Shown piece after piece: positions 27,429 to 38,074 of a stretch of DNA of 64,000 nucleotides (position 1 is its first letter; every line of letters begins with the position of its first letter). The notes under the pieces are model-generated. The model had not been told where the DNA came from, ran no database searches, and was given only the letters and a program-made list of their open reading frames with translations. A program made the translations under genes and the position numbers. Origin of the DNA: Flavobacteriales bacterium (GTDB lineage: Bacteria > Bacteroidota > Bacteroidia > Flavobacteriales > Flavobacteriaceae); NCBI GenBank assembly GCA_018335925.1, contig JAGXRF010000111.1:1-64000 (forward strand), read 5' to 3'.

Positions 27429-29018
27429 TTGAATCGATTCTTTTATATATTTCTCTTTTGTATGGGATGGCTTAATGGGCAAAATCCTTCTTTCCCTAAC
27501 AATCCGGAAGACCCCAAAAAAATTTACATTGAAAAAGCTGATTTTTTTGATGTAAACCAAACCGAAATTCCAGATGCCGCTTTGTTGCGAGGAAACATCA
27601 TTGCCAAGCATGATGGTGCAGTTTTGTATTGCAATACTGCCTATTATTTTAAAAAAGAAAACTACATCAAGTGTTTTGGAAATGTGCGATTGGTACAAGG
27701 AGATACTATTACTATGACCAGTGAATATGGTGAGTATAACGGAAATAACAAGTTGGCATATGCCCAAGGAAATGTAGTATTAACTTCTCCAAACTCTACC
27801 CTCAAAACAAGTTTGTTGCATTTTGATCGTGCCACCCAAGAAGCGTACTATCGAACCGGAGGTACTATTTATAGCGGTCAAAACACTTTAGAAAGCATCA
27901 CCGGAACGTATTACACCAATGCCAAAATGTTCAACTTTCAGCAAAAAGTACAAGTGTTTAATGGCAGTGCTACCATTAACACCGATTTTTTAGATTACTA
28001 CGAAGTAAACGGTCATGCCTATGTAAAAGGACCTTCTACCATCAAGGACAAAGACACCTTTATTTATACTGAAAAAGGGTTTTATGATACGAAATTGGAT
28101 GTATCTGATATGGACAAAAATTCTTACATCTTATATAAAGATAGAAGAATTGAAGGCGATTTTATTTATTACGACAAAAAAAGAGATTTCTCTAAAGCCA
28201 CTAGAAATGTCAAGATAACTGATACGGTGAACAACATGATTGTAACCGGACATTACGGAGAAATGTACCAAGCCAAAGATTCGGCCATCATCACCAAAAG
28301 TGCTTTGGCAAAAACATTAATGGAAAATGACACCTTGTACATCCATGCACAAAAAATGATTTTATCAGGCAAACCCGAAAGCCGAGTAATGCGGGCTTAT
28401 TACAACGTACGGTTTTATAAATCAGACATGAGTGGCAAATGCGATTCGTTGTATAGTGACGAAAAAACTTCAATTACCCAACTCATAGGAAATCCGGTAT
28501 TGTGGAATTTTAAAAACCAAATGACCGGTGATTTGATGCACTTAATCCATAACAAAGAAACCGAAAAATTAGACTCTTTAAAAGTATTCAACAATACCTT
28601 TTTGGTTTCTAAAGACACTTTAGGAACCGGCTTTAACCAAGTAAAAGGTGTTTTTTTAAATGGAAGATTTGAAGACAACAAGCTGCGTGAAGTAGATGTG
28701 ATCAAAAACACGGAAATCATCTATTACCTTAGAAACGACAACCAAGAAATGATTGGCATCAACAAAAGTGTTTGTAGCAAAATCAATATGTTGGTGCAAG
28801 GGAATACCATGGAGGACATCACTTTGATGGACCAAGTAGAAGGAGAGATATACCCGGAAGACGAACTCCCGGAAAATGCCAGAAAACTACGTGGCTTTAT
28901 ATGGCGACAAGACGAACGCATCCAAAGCGTAGACGATTTGATGCCAGAAGAAGAAAAAGCCTACGACCTTAAAATGAAACAAGAAGCACGAGAAGAAAAG
29001 GAAAAGACTACCCCATGA
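27429..29018 (+). CDS. OstA/LptA-like envelope protein
   Basis: About 529 residues if started at TTG 27429. The frame is open from GTG 27333, but that codon lies in the terminator stem of the preceding gene and upstream of the predicted promoter. The TTG start gives a signal peptide (NRFFYIFLFCMGWLNGQ). The mature protein shows repeated OstA_N/LptA-type beta-jellyroll units: HDGAVLYCNTAYYF, GDTITMTSEYGEYNG, LTSPNSTLKTSLLHF. It is the Bacteroidota counterpart of proteins that carry lipopolysaccharide across the periplasm. The tail is acidic and charged. The stop overlaps the next start (ATGA). The start codon is uncertain. Confidence 0.85.
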   Translation: MNRFFYIFLFCMGWLNGQNPSFPNNPEDPKKIYIEKADFFDVNQTEIPDAALLRGNIIAKHDGAVLYCNTAYYFKKENYIKCFGNVRLVQGDTITMTSEYGEYNGNNKLAYAQGNVVLTSPNSTLKTSLLHFDRATQEAYYRTGGTIYSGQNTLESITGTYYTNAKMFNFQQKVQVFNGSATINTDFLDYYEVNGHAYVKGPSTIKDKDTFIYTEKGFYDTKLDVSDMDKNSYILYKDRRIEGDFIYYDKKRDFSKATRNVKITDTVNNMIVTGHYGEMYQAKDSAIITKSALAKTLMENDTLYIHAQKMILSGKPESRVMRAYYNVRFYKSDMSGKCDSLYSDEKTSITQLIGNPVLWNFKNQMTGDLMHLIHNKETEKLDSLKVFNNTFLVSKDTLGTGFNQVKGVFLNGRFEDNKLREVDVIKNTEIIYYLRNDNQEMIGINKSVCSKINMLVQGNTMEDITLMDQVEGEIYPEDELPENARKLRGFIWRQDERIQSVDDLMPEEEKAYDLKMKQEAREEKEKTTP

Positions 29019-30235
29019 ATTTGATTGACGATTTTTACCAATACCAAGCCCAAACCACTCCACATCCGTTGGCCATGGAGGTATCGCATGCCAAAGGAAG
29101 TTTAATATACGATACATCGGGCAAAGCTTATTTAGACTTTGTAGCAGGAGTCTCTGCTTGTAGTTTGGGGCACCAACATCCACGAGTTACCCAAGCCATC
29201 AAAGACCAATTGGATTTGTACAGCCATGTAATGGTGTACGGAGAATATGCCCAAGGTCCGGCAGTTGCTTTTTGTAAGCTTTTGGTGCAACACTCCCCTG
29301 CCCCATTAGACAAAGTATATTTGGTAAATAGTGGCACCGAAGCCACCGAAGGTGCTTTAAAACTAGCCCGAAGGGTTACCGGCAGAAGTCAGTTCATTTC
29401 GTTTCATCATGCGTATCATGGCAATACCATGGGCTCCTTGTCGGTTATGGGATTTGAAGAACGCAAGCAAGTATTCCGACCTTTGGTTCCGGATGTAGAT
29501 TTTATCACCTTTAATAGCGAAGAAGACCTGTTAAAAATCACTACCAAAACAGCGGGAGTAATTGTAGAAAGCATCCAAGGAGGAGCAGGATTTATCCAGC
29601 CCCAAAATAACTATTTGCAAAAACTAAAACAACGTTGTGAAGAAGTTGGTGCCATGTTGATTATAGATGAAATCCAACCAGGCTTTGGAAGAACCGGTAA
29701 ATTATGGGGCTTTGAAAATTACGGTGTGGTGCCTGACGTTGTGGTAATGGGAAAAGGCATGGGAGGTGGCATGCCGGTAGGAGCATTTATGGCAGCTTCC
29801 AAACACATGGATTTATTGAGTCACGACCCAAAACTCGGACACATTACTACTTTTGGTGGACATCCGGTAATTGCAGCAGCTTGTTTGGCCACTTTACAAG
29901 AGGTGGTAGAAACCAACCTGATGCCAGCATGTTTGGAAAAAGAACAATTGTTCCGAAAACTATTGGTACATCCTTTGATTAAAGAAATTAGAGGCAGAGG
30001 ATTGATGTTGGCAGCAATGGTGGAAGACCCCGAAATTACCAATCAGGTAGTGTTGCGTTGCCATGCAAAAGGATTGATTTTGTTTTGGTTGTTGTTCGAA
30101 GGAAAAGCCATTCGCATTACTCCTCCCCTCACCATTAGTGAAGAGGAAATAAAGCAAGGTTGTGCCATGATTTTAGAAACTTTGGAGGAAATTCAACAGG
30201 AAATGAATACCGTATTATCATCTTCTAAAAGATAA
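29015..30235 (+). CDS. Class III pyridoxal-phosphate aminotransferase
   Basis: A 406-residue aminotransferase of the acetylornithine/ornithine class: VNSGTEATEGALKLARR, HAYHGNTMGS, IIDEIQPGFGRTGKLW and the cofactor lysine at about residue 247 in MGKGMGGGMPVGAF. The specific substrate is not certain; it is generally annotated as an aspartate-aminotransferase-family (class III) protein and is not next to arginine genes. The start overlaps the OstA-like gene by four bases, an unexpected coupling of an envelope gene with an amino-acid enzyme. Confidence 0.9.
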   Translation: MNLIDDFYQYQAQTTPHPLAMEVSHAKGSLIYDTSGKAYLDFVAGVSACSLGHQHPRVTQAIKDQLDLYSHVMVYGEYAQGPAVAFCKLLVQHSPAPLDKVYLVNSGTEATEGALKLARRVTGRSQFISFHHAYHGNTMGSLSVMGFEERKQVFRPLVPDVDFITFNSEEDLLKITTKTAGVIVESIQGGAGFIQPQNNYLQKLKQRCEEVGAMLIIDEIQPGFGRTGKLWGFENYGVVPDVVVMGKGMGGGMPVGAFMAASKHMDLLSHDPKLGHITTFGGHPVIAAACLATLQEVVETNLMPACLEKEQLFRKLLVHPLIKEIRGRGLMLAAMVEDPEITNQVVLRCHAKGLILFWLLFEGKAIRITPPLTISEEEIKQGCAMILETLEEIQQEMNTVLSSSKR

Positions 30236-30364
30236 TTCTCAACCATTCAGTGTGATAACCTAAAAAATTGTTAATTAAATTGTTTACAATCTCCCAACAA
30301 GCAACCTTCATTGTAAACCCACATCTGTTACTTTAGTAATAGTTAACTTCAAAATCAAAAGCGT

Positions 30365-31774
30365 ATGCATTTTAGTCCTGAAGAAGAGAACCCAAACTTA
30401 CCGCTCTCTAAATTCGAAAGCATGCTACGAACTAATAAAGTGGAGTTTTTTGACTCTGAAGAATTTGAAGAAATCATTCTACACTACTTAGATCAAGGCA
30501 AAGCAACTTTAGCAAAACGAGCATTAAAATTGGCTTTGGAGCAACATCCTGGGTCAACCGGCTTGCAGTTGGTACATGCAGAAATTTTGATTTATGACGA
30601 TAAGGTGGACCAAGCCGATTTAATTCTGAATAAATTATTGGCTGTGGAACCTTTTAATGATGAAATTTATATTCAAAAAGCCAATATATATTCCAAAAAA
30701 GACCAACACGACAAAGCAATTGAACAATTGCAAGTGGCTGCACAATACACCGAAGATCCGGCAGATGTGTATAGCTTAATGGGCATGGAATATTTGTTTT
30801 TAGACGAATTAGAAGAAGCCAAAAGATGCTTTAAAATTTGTTTGGAAGAGGATTTGGAAGACCAAACTGCACTATACAACATTGTATACTGCTATGAATT
30901 TTTGAACCAAGTAGAAGATGCCATTTTATTTTTAGAATCTTACATCAACCAAAACCCATACAGCGAAATAGCTTGGCACCAACAAGGCAGACTATTGTAC
31001 GATTTAAAAAAATATGAAGAAGCCTTAACTGCTTTTGACTTTGCCTATATGATAGATGAATTTTTTACCGGTGCTTTGGTAGAAAAAGGCAAATGTTTGG
31101 AAAAACTAAAACGATTTGACGAAGCTATTGCTTGCTATTTAGATACGCTGGAATTGGAAGATGCATCTTCTTACGTATTGCTTCGATTAGGAAAATGCTA
31201 TGAGAAAACGAGCAACAAGGCTAAAGCAATTGAATTCTACAGCAAAACTGTACACGAAGATCCGTTACTTGACAAAGGTTGGGTAGCCATTACCGATTTT
31301 TATTTACGTCAGGAAGATTACAAAAAAGCCTTGTATTTTATCAATAAAGCTTTGGCAATTGACAACGAAAACTTGCAGTATTGGAAGCGATTTGCACGCA
31401 TACATTATTTGCTGGAAAATTGGGAAGATGCGGTTTATGGTTTTGAAAAATCAATAACCTACGGAGAAACCCATGTTGAAAGTTGGTTGTTATTGGTTGA
31501 TACCTTGATTGCACTACAAGAAAACGAAAAAGTAACCCAAGTGTTATTAGATGCGGTAGAAGTTTTTCCGAAGCAAACGGATATCTTGGCTCGCTTATCG
31601 GGTTGGATGTTTTGGAACCACCAAACCGAAAAAGGTATTTACTATTTAGTGGAATTGCTACAAGAAGAAACCGAAGCTTTGGCAATTTTTGAAGAAATGT
31701 TTCCGGAAGTGTACACTTCAGAAGTGGTACAAAATACCATTATACAGTTTTTTCAAAATAAATTGATGAATTAA
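30365..31774 (+). CDS. Tetratricopeptide-repeat protein
   Basis: A 469-residue soluble protein consisting of about ten TPR units from roughly residue 40 on, for example YIQKANIYSKKDQHDKAIEQL, WHQQGRLLYDLKKYEEALTAF and VEKGKCLEKLKRFDEAIACY. There is no signal peptide. The N-terminal 40 residues are acidic. TPR arrays act as protein-protein scaffolds; no specific partner is evident. It is preceded by 129 non-coding bases in which I saw no exact promoter consensus (only TACTTTAG at 30331). Confidence 0.88.
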   Translation: MHFSPEEENPNLPLSKFESMLRTNKVEFFDSEEFEEIILHYLDQGKATLAKRALKLALEQHPGSTGLQLVHAEILIYDDKVDQADLILNKLLAVEPFNDEIYIQKANIYSKKDQHDKAIEQLQVAAQYTEDPADVYSLMGMEYLFLDELEEAKRCFKICLEEDLEDQTALYNIVYCYEFLNQVEDAILFLESYINQNPYSEIAWHQQGRLLYDLKKYEEALTAFDFAYMIDEFFTGALVEKGKCLEKLKRFDEAIACYLDTLELEDASSYVLLRLGKCYEKTSNKAKAIEFYSKTVHEDPLLDKGWVAITDFYLRQEDYKKALYFINKALAIDNENLQYWKRFARIHYLLENWEDAVYGFEKSITYGETHVESWLLLVDTLIALQENEKVTQVLLDAVEVFPKQTDILARLSGWMFWNHQTEKGIYYLVELLQEETEALAIFEEMFPEVYTSEVVQNTIIQFFQNKLMN

Positions 31775-31841
31775 AGCTTAATCAATCTTTTAACAAAAGT
31801 AATTATTTTTTATCATTACTTGTAATATTAGATTTTTCAAA

Positions 31842-32210
31842 ATGAGTTTAAAAGAAATTGCAATTGATTTTTTAACTCTTGTAGTGAAAGGCGAAGCAAA
31901 GATCGCATTTAATCTATACGTTTCCACTGAATTTATTCACCATAATCCATGGTTTCCAGCAGATGCTAATTCTCTCATGTGTGCAATGGAGACTGATGCA
32001 ATTAACCAACCTAAAAAAAGTTTTGAACTTATAAGTGTTATAGAGGAAAGAAATTTGGTTGCGGTTCACTCCAGAGTAGTTTTGAAAAACTCGTTAAAGG
32101 AAATAGCTCTAGCACATTTTTTTAAAATGGAAAACTTCAAAATTGTGGAACTTTGGGATATCGGACAAGAAGCACCTGATATAACTATTAATACTAAAGG
32201 GATGTTTTAA
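31842..32210 (+). CDS. NTF2-like / SnoaL-like domain protein
   Basis: A 122-residue cytoplasmic protein with the layout of the SnoaL/NTF2 alpha+beta cone: N-terminal helix (AIDFLTLVVKGEAKIAF), YVSTEFIHHNPWFP, then strands VAVHSRVVL and ALAHFFKMENFKIVELWDIGQ. Related proteins are small hydrolases, cyclases or ligand-binding modules. No catalytic assignment is possible. It stands alone between the TPR gene and convergent uvrA. Confidence 0.78.
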   Translation: MSLKEIAIDFLTLVVKGEAKIAFNLYVSTEFIHHNPWFPADANSLMCAMETDAINQPKKSFELISVIEERNLVAVHSRVVLKNSLKEIALAHFFKMENFKIVELWDIGQEAPDITINTKGMF

Positions 32211-32254
32211 CTATTCAAACAGCATTCTTACAACTAATTAAACGATGTAATATT

Positions 32255-35050
32255 TTATATCAACTTCTCCTTTAAAAACTTTCCGGTAACCGAATTCGGG
32301 TTTTTAACTATTTCTTCCGGAGTTCCAAAAGCAACAACTTCTCCTCCGGCATCTCCTCCTTTAGGCCCCATATCAATCACATAATCGGCACATTTGATCA
32401 AATCTAAATGATGCTCAATAACCAATACCGAATGGCCATTATCTACCAAAGCCTGTAATGATTTTAGCAACTTATTGATGTCATGAAAATGCAATCCGGT
32501 GGTAGGTTCGTCAAACAAAAACAAGGTTTTTTCTTTGGCACTTCCTTTTCCCAAAAAGGTTGCCAACTTAATTCGCTGTGCTTCTCCGCCAGACAAGGTA
32601 GAAGACGATTGCCCTAATTGTACATATCCCAACCCAACTTCTTGCAATGGTAATAGTTTTTGTACTATTTTTTCTTGTCCGTGTGCACGGAAAAAATCAA
32701 TAGATTCGTCTATAGTTAAGGAAAGAATGTCGTAAATATTATGTGCTTCAAATTGCACTTCCAACACTTCTTTTTTAAATCGTTTGCCTTGGCAAGTTTC
32801 ACATTCCAAATGCACATCTGCCATAAATTGCATTTCGATAGTAACTTCACCTTCCCCTTTACACACTTCGCATCTACCCCCATCTACATTAAACGAAAAA
32901 TGTTTGGCTTGGTAGTTTCTAAGTTTAGAAAGTTTTTGTTTGGCAAACAAATCGCGGATTTCATCGTATGCTTTCACATAAGTCACCGGATTGGAACGTG
33001 AATTTTTACCAATCGGATTTTGGTCTATGTATTCTATTTTATGCAAGTGCTGAAAGTTTCCTTTCAGCTCTGTAAACTGTCCCGGTTTGTCACCCACCCC
33101 TAAAATCTTTTTTTGTAAAGCAGGAACCACAATTTTTTTGAGCAAGGTGCTTTTGCCACTTCCCGAAACACCCGTAATTACCGTCATCACATCTAACGGA
33201 ATGTTTACATCGATGTTTTTTAAATTATTTTCGCGAGCACCAATAATTTGTAAAACGTTTTTAAAAGTTCTGCGTTTTTTGGGTACAGTAATTTCCTTTT
33301 GTCCGTTTAAATATTGGGCTGTTAACGATTTACTTTTTAAAATGTCCTGATAGGTTCCTTGTGCCACCAAGTTACCTCCTAGGCTTCCTGCTTCCGGACC
33401 AATATCTAACAAATGATCTGCCATTTTCATGATGTCTTCGTCATGTTCAACCACAATCACCGTATTGCCTAATTTCTGTAAATTCCGCAAAACTTCAATT
33501 AATTGTATGGTATCTTTCGGATGCAAGCCAATACTAGGTTCGTCTAAAATATACATCGAGCCTACCAAGCTGCTTCCTAACGAAGTGGCCAATTGGATGC
33601 GTTGCGATTCTCCACCCGACAAACTATTGGAAGTCCGGTTAAGGGTTAAATATTCCAAACCAACTTTACACAAATAGTCTAAGCGGTTGTTGATTTCGAT
33701 AAGCAATCGTTTGGCTACTTGTTGTTCGTATTCGGTTAATTGAATTTTTAGGAAGAATTCCCGAATTTGTAAAATGGATAAATCTACCAATTCCGGTAAA
33801 CTTTTGCCATTAACTTTTACATAAGAAGCTTCCTTTCGCAATCTTTTTCCTTCACATTCCGGACATTTGGTTTTGCCACGGTAACGCGATAACATCACCC
33901 GATTTTGGATTTTATAGTTGTTTTCTTCCAACTCTCTAAAAAAATCATGCAAACCGGTAAAGTATCGATTGCCCTCCCACAAAAGCTTTTTTTGTTCCGC
34001 AGTAAGCAAATAATATGGCTTGTGGATAGGGAAATCAAATTTATACGCATGGTTGATGAGTTGTTCCTTATACCATCCCATCGATTCTCCTTTCCATGGG
34101 GCAATGGCATTTTCAAACACGGATAACCCGGTATTTGGCACTACCAATTCTTCATCAATTCCGATAATATTGCCATAACCTTCGCATTTTGGGCAGGCAC
34201 CGTACGGGTTGTTAAAACTAAATAAATGGATGTTTGGCTCTAAAAAGTTCATGCCATCCAACTCAAATTGGTTGGAGAATTCAAATTTTTCCTCCGTTTC
34301 CATCGATTGTAAAAAGCAAACGCCTTTTCCTTCGTAAAATGCGGTATCTACGGCATCTCCTAAACGATGGTAAAAATCTTCTTCGTGCCTTATTACCAAT
34401 CGATCTACTACCAACCAAATTTCGGTATTTTCAGGGATGGGCATGCCAATCAAATGCTCCATGTCTTGCACTTGGTTGCCAATAAATACCCGCTGAAAAC
34501 CTTGTTGCAATAAGGTGTTTAACTTTTGCTCTAAGTTTCTGCCTTTTTCTAAAGAAATTGGAGCCAACAACAACCATTTACTTCCTTCAGCATAAGCTTG
34601 GGCAGCTGTTATCACATCTTTTACCTGATGTTTTTGTACTTCTTGTCCGGAAATTGGAGAGAAGGTTCGGCCAATTCGGGCATACAGTAATTTTAAGTAG
34701 TCGTAAATTTCGGTAGAAGTTCCTACGGTAGAACGGGCATTGGTGGTATTTACTTTTTGCTCAATGGCTACAGCCGGAGCAATACCCTTGATGTATTCTA
34801 CCTTTGGCTTGTCTAACTTTCCTAAAAATTGTCGGGCATAAGAAGACAAACTTTCTACATATCTCCGTTGTCCTTCAGCATACAAGGTATCAAATGCCAA
34901 ACTCGACTTGCCGGAACCAGACAAACCTGTGATTACTACCAACTGGTTGCGAGGAATGGCCACATCTAAGTTTTTTAAATTGTGCAAACCAGCACCCTTT
35001 ATGATGATGTATTTTTTAGGATCTAAATTGGCAAAATCTTCCACCTTCAT
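32255..35050 (-). CDS. uvrA: Excinuclease ABC subunit A
   Basis: A 931-residue nucleotide excision repair protein. Two ABC ATPase modules: Walker A GLSGSGKSSLAFD near residue 40 and GVSGSGKSTLLKK in the second half; signatures SLSGGESQRIQLATSLG and TLSGGEAQRIKLA. The zinc-binding cysteines are present (CPKCEGYG, CPECEGKR, CEVCKGEGE and CETCQGKR). It scans DNA for lesions with UvrB. A -7 box lies about 22 bases before the ATG. Confidence 0.98.
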   Translation of the reverse strand: MKVEDFANLDPKKYIIIKGAGLHNLKNLDVAIPRNQLVVITGLSGSGKSSLAFDTLYAEGQRRYVESLSSYARQFLGKLDKPKVEYIKGIAPAVAIEQKVNTTNARSTVGTSTEIYDYLKLLYARIGRTFSPISGQEVQKHQVKDVITAAQAYAEGSKWLLLAPISLEKGRNLEQKLNTLLQQGFQRVFIGNQVQDMEHLIGMPIPENTEIWLVVDRLVIRHEEDFYHRLGDAVDTAFYEGKGVCFLQSMETEEKFEFSNQFELDGMNFLEPNIHLFSFNNPYGACPKCEGYGNIIGIDEELVVPNTGLSVFENAIAPWKGESMGWYKEQLINHAYKFDFPIHKPYYLLTAEQKKLLWEGNRYFTGLHDFFRELEENNYKIQNRVMLSRYRGKTKCPECEGKRLRKEASYVKVNGKSLPELVDLSILQIREFFLKIQLTEYEQQVAKRLLIEINNRLDYLCKVGLEYLTLNRTSNSLSGGESQRIQLATSLGSSLVGSMYILDEPSIGLHPKDTIQLIEVLRNLQKLGNTVIVVEHDEDIMKMADHLLDIGPEAGSLGGNLVAQGTYQDILKSKSLTAQYLNGQKEITVPKKRRTFKNVLQIIGARENNLKNIDVNIPLDVMTVITGVSGSGKSTLLKKIVVPALQKKILGVGDKPGQFTELKGNFQHLHKIEYIDQNPIGKNSRSNPVTYVKAYDEIRDLFAKQKLSKLRNYQAKHFSFNVDGGRCEVCKGEGEVTIEMQFMADVHLECETCQGKRFKKEVLEVQFEAHNIYDILSLTIDESIDFFRAHGQEKIVQKLLPLQEVGLGYVQLGQSSSTLSGGEAQRIKLATFLGKGSAKEKTLFLFDEPTTGLHFHDINKLLKSLQALVDNGHSVLVIEHHLDLIKCADYVIDMGPKGGDAGGEVVAFGTPEEIVKNPNSVTGKFLKEKLI

Positions 35051-35071
35051 GCGTTGAAATTTTCAGAAACG

Positions 35072-35079
35072 CAAAGTTA
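35072..35079 (-). promoter_or_regulatory. Putative uvrA promoter -7 element
   Basis: TAACTTTG on the minus strand, exact TAnnTTTG match, 21 bases before the ATG. No -33 TTG in the expected range. Confidence 0.5.
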
Positions 35080-35238
35080 GTTTTTTTTGGCTGGTGGAGT
35101 GTTACACGGTTTAGAATAAAAAATTAAATATTCAGAAAACCAATAACAGTTATAAAATTTATCAAATAAAAGATTTATTTTTAACTAATTAAATAATCTA
35201 AACTAGTTGCATATTCATTCTTGAAACTTCAAAAAAAC

Positions 35239-35997
35239 ATGAGAGCAAAGCTATTTATACCATCCTTTTATTACTTACTGATTTTTGCAAATTACACCTT
35301 TGCACAAGACACTTTTTCTATAATTGCAATGGATAGCATTACCAAAGAAATTGGCTCTGCTGGTGCAACTTGTATTCAAGGTATTGGAGAAAGAGATTTG
35401 TCAGAAATCATTACACAAATCATTCCAGGTGTTGGAGGAATGAATAGCCAGGCATGGGTTTGTATTCCGAATGTGAATTTACAAAACGGGATGAAACAAA
35501 TGGCATTGGGTAAAAATCCATCTGAAATAGTAGCTTGGTTAAAAGTAAACGATTCATGTGGTTCTCAAAATTTTAATGCTGCATACCGTCAGTATGGATT
35601 GGTAATGATGAACTCCAAAGGAAAAGTTGAAACTGCAGGCTATACCGGAAGTAGTGCAGATGATTATAAAGCAGATTTGCAAGGAAAAAATTACTGTATT
35701 CAAGGAAACATTTTACTAAACGAAACTGTTTTAAAAAAGATGGAACAAGGTTTTTTGCAAACGAATGGCAATTTAGCTGAAAAACTGATGGGTGCCATGC
35801 AAGGGGCAAACTTTGCAGGAGCAGATGCCAGATGTTTAGAAACTGGTACTTCCTCTACCATAGCCTATTTGGTGGTATACAAAGCCACAGATGATCCGGA
35901 AAAGCCAAGCATTAAAATATGGGTGGGAGAACAACCTAAAGGGGTAGAACCAATTACAGAATTACAAAAAAAATGGGATGCTTGGAAGAAACCATAA
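35239..35997 (+). CDS. Secreted DUF1028 protein
   Basis: A 252-residue protein from ATG 35239 (a TTG at 35221 is also in frame but gives a worse signal peptide). The signal peptide ends at TFAQ. The mature protein starts DTFSIIAMDSITKEIGSAGAT, typical of DUF1028, and continues with LKVNDSCGSQNFNAAYRQYGLV, YTGSSADDYKADLQGKNYC and the AGADARCLETGTSSTIAYL region. DUF1028 belongs to the Ntn-hydrolase-like fold families; activity is unproven. Export is unusual enough to note, as many family members are cytoplasmic. No partner genes adjacent. Confidence 0.85.
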   Translation: MRAKLFIPSFYYLLIFANYTFAQDTFSIIAMDSITKEIGSAGATCIQGIGERDLSEIITQIIPGVGGMNSQAWVCIPNVNLQNGMKQMALGKNPSEIVAWLKVNDSCGSQNFNAAYRQYGLVMMNSKGKVETAGYTGSSADDYKADLQGKNYCIQGNILLNETVLKKMEQGFLQTNGNLAEKLMGAMQGANFAGADARCLETGTSSTIAYLVVYKATDDPEKPSIKIWVGEQPKGVEPITELQKKWDAWKKP

Positions 35998-36124
35998 AAA
36001 AGATGTTTGAAAAAAAGTATTAGTGCCACTAAAAAATTTTGGATAAATAAATATTACAGCTAATATTTTTAGAAGCTGAAATAAATTCAACTTGACAGTA
36101 ATTGTTCTTTTCAAACACCTTAGT

Positions 36125-36976
36125 TTAGTCGTTTAAAACATGGTAGGCTATCAAACCATCAATTGGTCTGCGTAAAACGTTTCCAATTTTGATTCCATGA
36201 CTAGCAAGTACTTGCTGTAACTCGTCTTTTAAATAAAAAGCAATAGAACCAACAAAATGTACTGGAACTTGGGTACATTGATCATATTGCTTGATATAAT
36301 TTTCAACAAAATCTTCCATTTCGCTTAAAATATATTTTTTACAAAACGGATTATCTTTATGCTTGATTAAAAATTTGGCATACTTTGCCAAATAGGCATT
36401 CGGATTAGGCTCTTTGTACAAATGATGCTTTACAATATCCGGATCGATGGAAAATTCTTTTTCAAATTCTGTTACCAATACTTCAGGCATTTTATTAAAG
36501 AAATACCCTCTGAGTAAATGTCTGCCAAATCTGTTCCCACTACAGTCGTCCATACAAATATATCCCAACGATTGTACTTTTTGATGCAACTGAACACCAT
36601 CAAAGTAACTGCAATTAGAACCGGTACCTAAAATACAAACTACTGCCTCTGCACCTTTTGGTGTGGTAGCAAAAACGGCTGCATAGGTATCTTCGTACAC
36701 ATTGATTTCGGCATTTACAAAATACTCTTGGAATACTTTTTTCAAGAAAAAACGCATTCTATCAGTACCACATCCCGCACCATAAAAATACAATTGTTGT
36801 ACTTTTTCTTTGTTGTGTTCGATATCAAACTTATCGTTTAATCGAGAAATGATTTCTTCTTTTTCTAACACTTCGGGGTTTAAGCCAAGGGATTGGGTGG
36901 TAAAAAGAACTTTTCCGTTGCCATCTAAAGCAATCCAATCTGCTTTGGTAGAACCACTATCTACAAGTAATTTCAT
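36125..36976 (-). CDS. BadF/BadG/BcrA/BcrD-family ATPase, N-acetylglucosamine-kinase-like
   Basis: A 283-residue ASKHA-fold protein: phosphate-1 motif VDSGSTKADW at the N-terminus, LGTGSNCSYFDG as the phosphate-2/adenosine element, and GNRFGRHLLRGYF. This layout matches N-acetylglucosamine/glucosamine kinase-like members of the family in Bacteroidota, which would phosphorylate recovered amino sugars, but the substrate is not proven. It lies downstream of gap, separated from it by a strong terminator, and may have its own expression. Confidence 0.82.
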   Translation of the reverse strand: MKLLVDSGSTKADWIALDGNGKVLFTTQSLGLNPEVLEKEEIISRLNDKFDIEHNKEKVQQLYFYGAGCGTDRMRFFLKKVFQEYFVNAEINVYEDTYAAVFATTPKGAEAVVCILGTGSNCSYFDGVQLHQKVQSLGYICMDDCSGNRFGRHLLRGYFFNKMPEVLVTEFEKEFSIDPDIVKHHLYKEPNPNAYLAKYAKFLIKHKDNPFCKKYILSEMEDFVENYIKQYDQCTQVPVHFVGSIAFYLKDELQQVLASHGIKIGNVLRRPIDGLIAYHVLND

Positions 36977-36988
36977 TTGCTTATAATT

Positions 36989-37029
36989 AAAAAAAATGTC
37001 CCACCGAATTTATCGATAGGACATTTTTT
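36989..37029 (-). terminator. Intrinsic terminator of gap
   Basis: An 11-base perfect stem (AAAAAATGTCC / GGACATTTTTT), 17-base loop, with a T-run on the minus strand. It starts 10 bases after the gap stop and ends 13 bases before the start of the next gene. Confidence 0.85.
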
Positions 37030-37038
37030 AAGTAAGTT

Positions 37039-38049
<1,011 letters not shown>

Positions 38050-38074
38050 TTAATTTAATTGTTTATTGAATTTG

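Noticed and set aside
30331..30338. TACTTTAG as promoter of the TPR gene
   Set aside because: It departs from TAnnTTTG at one position and the TTG upstream is 15 bases away, short of the usual range.
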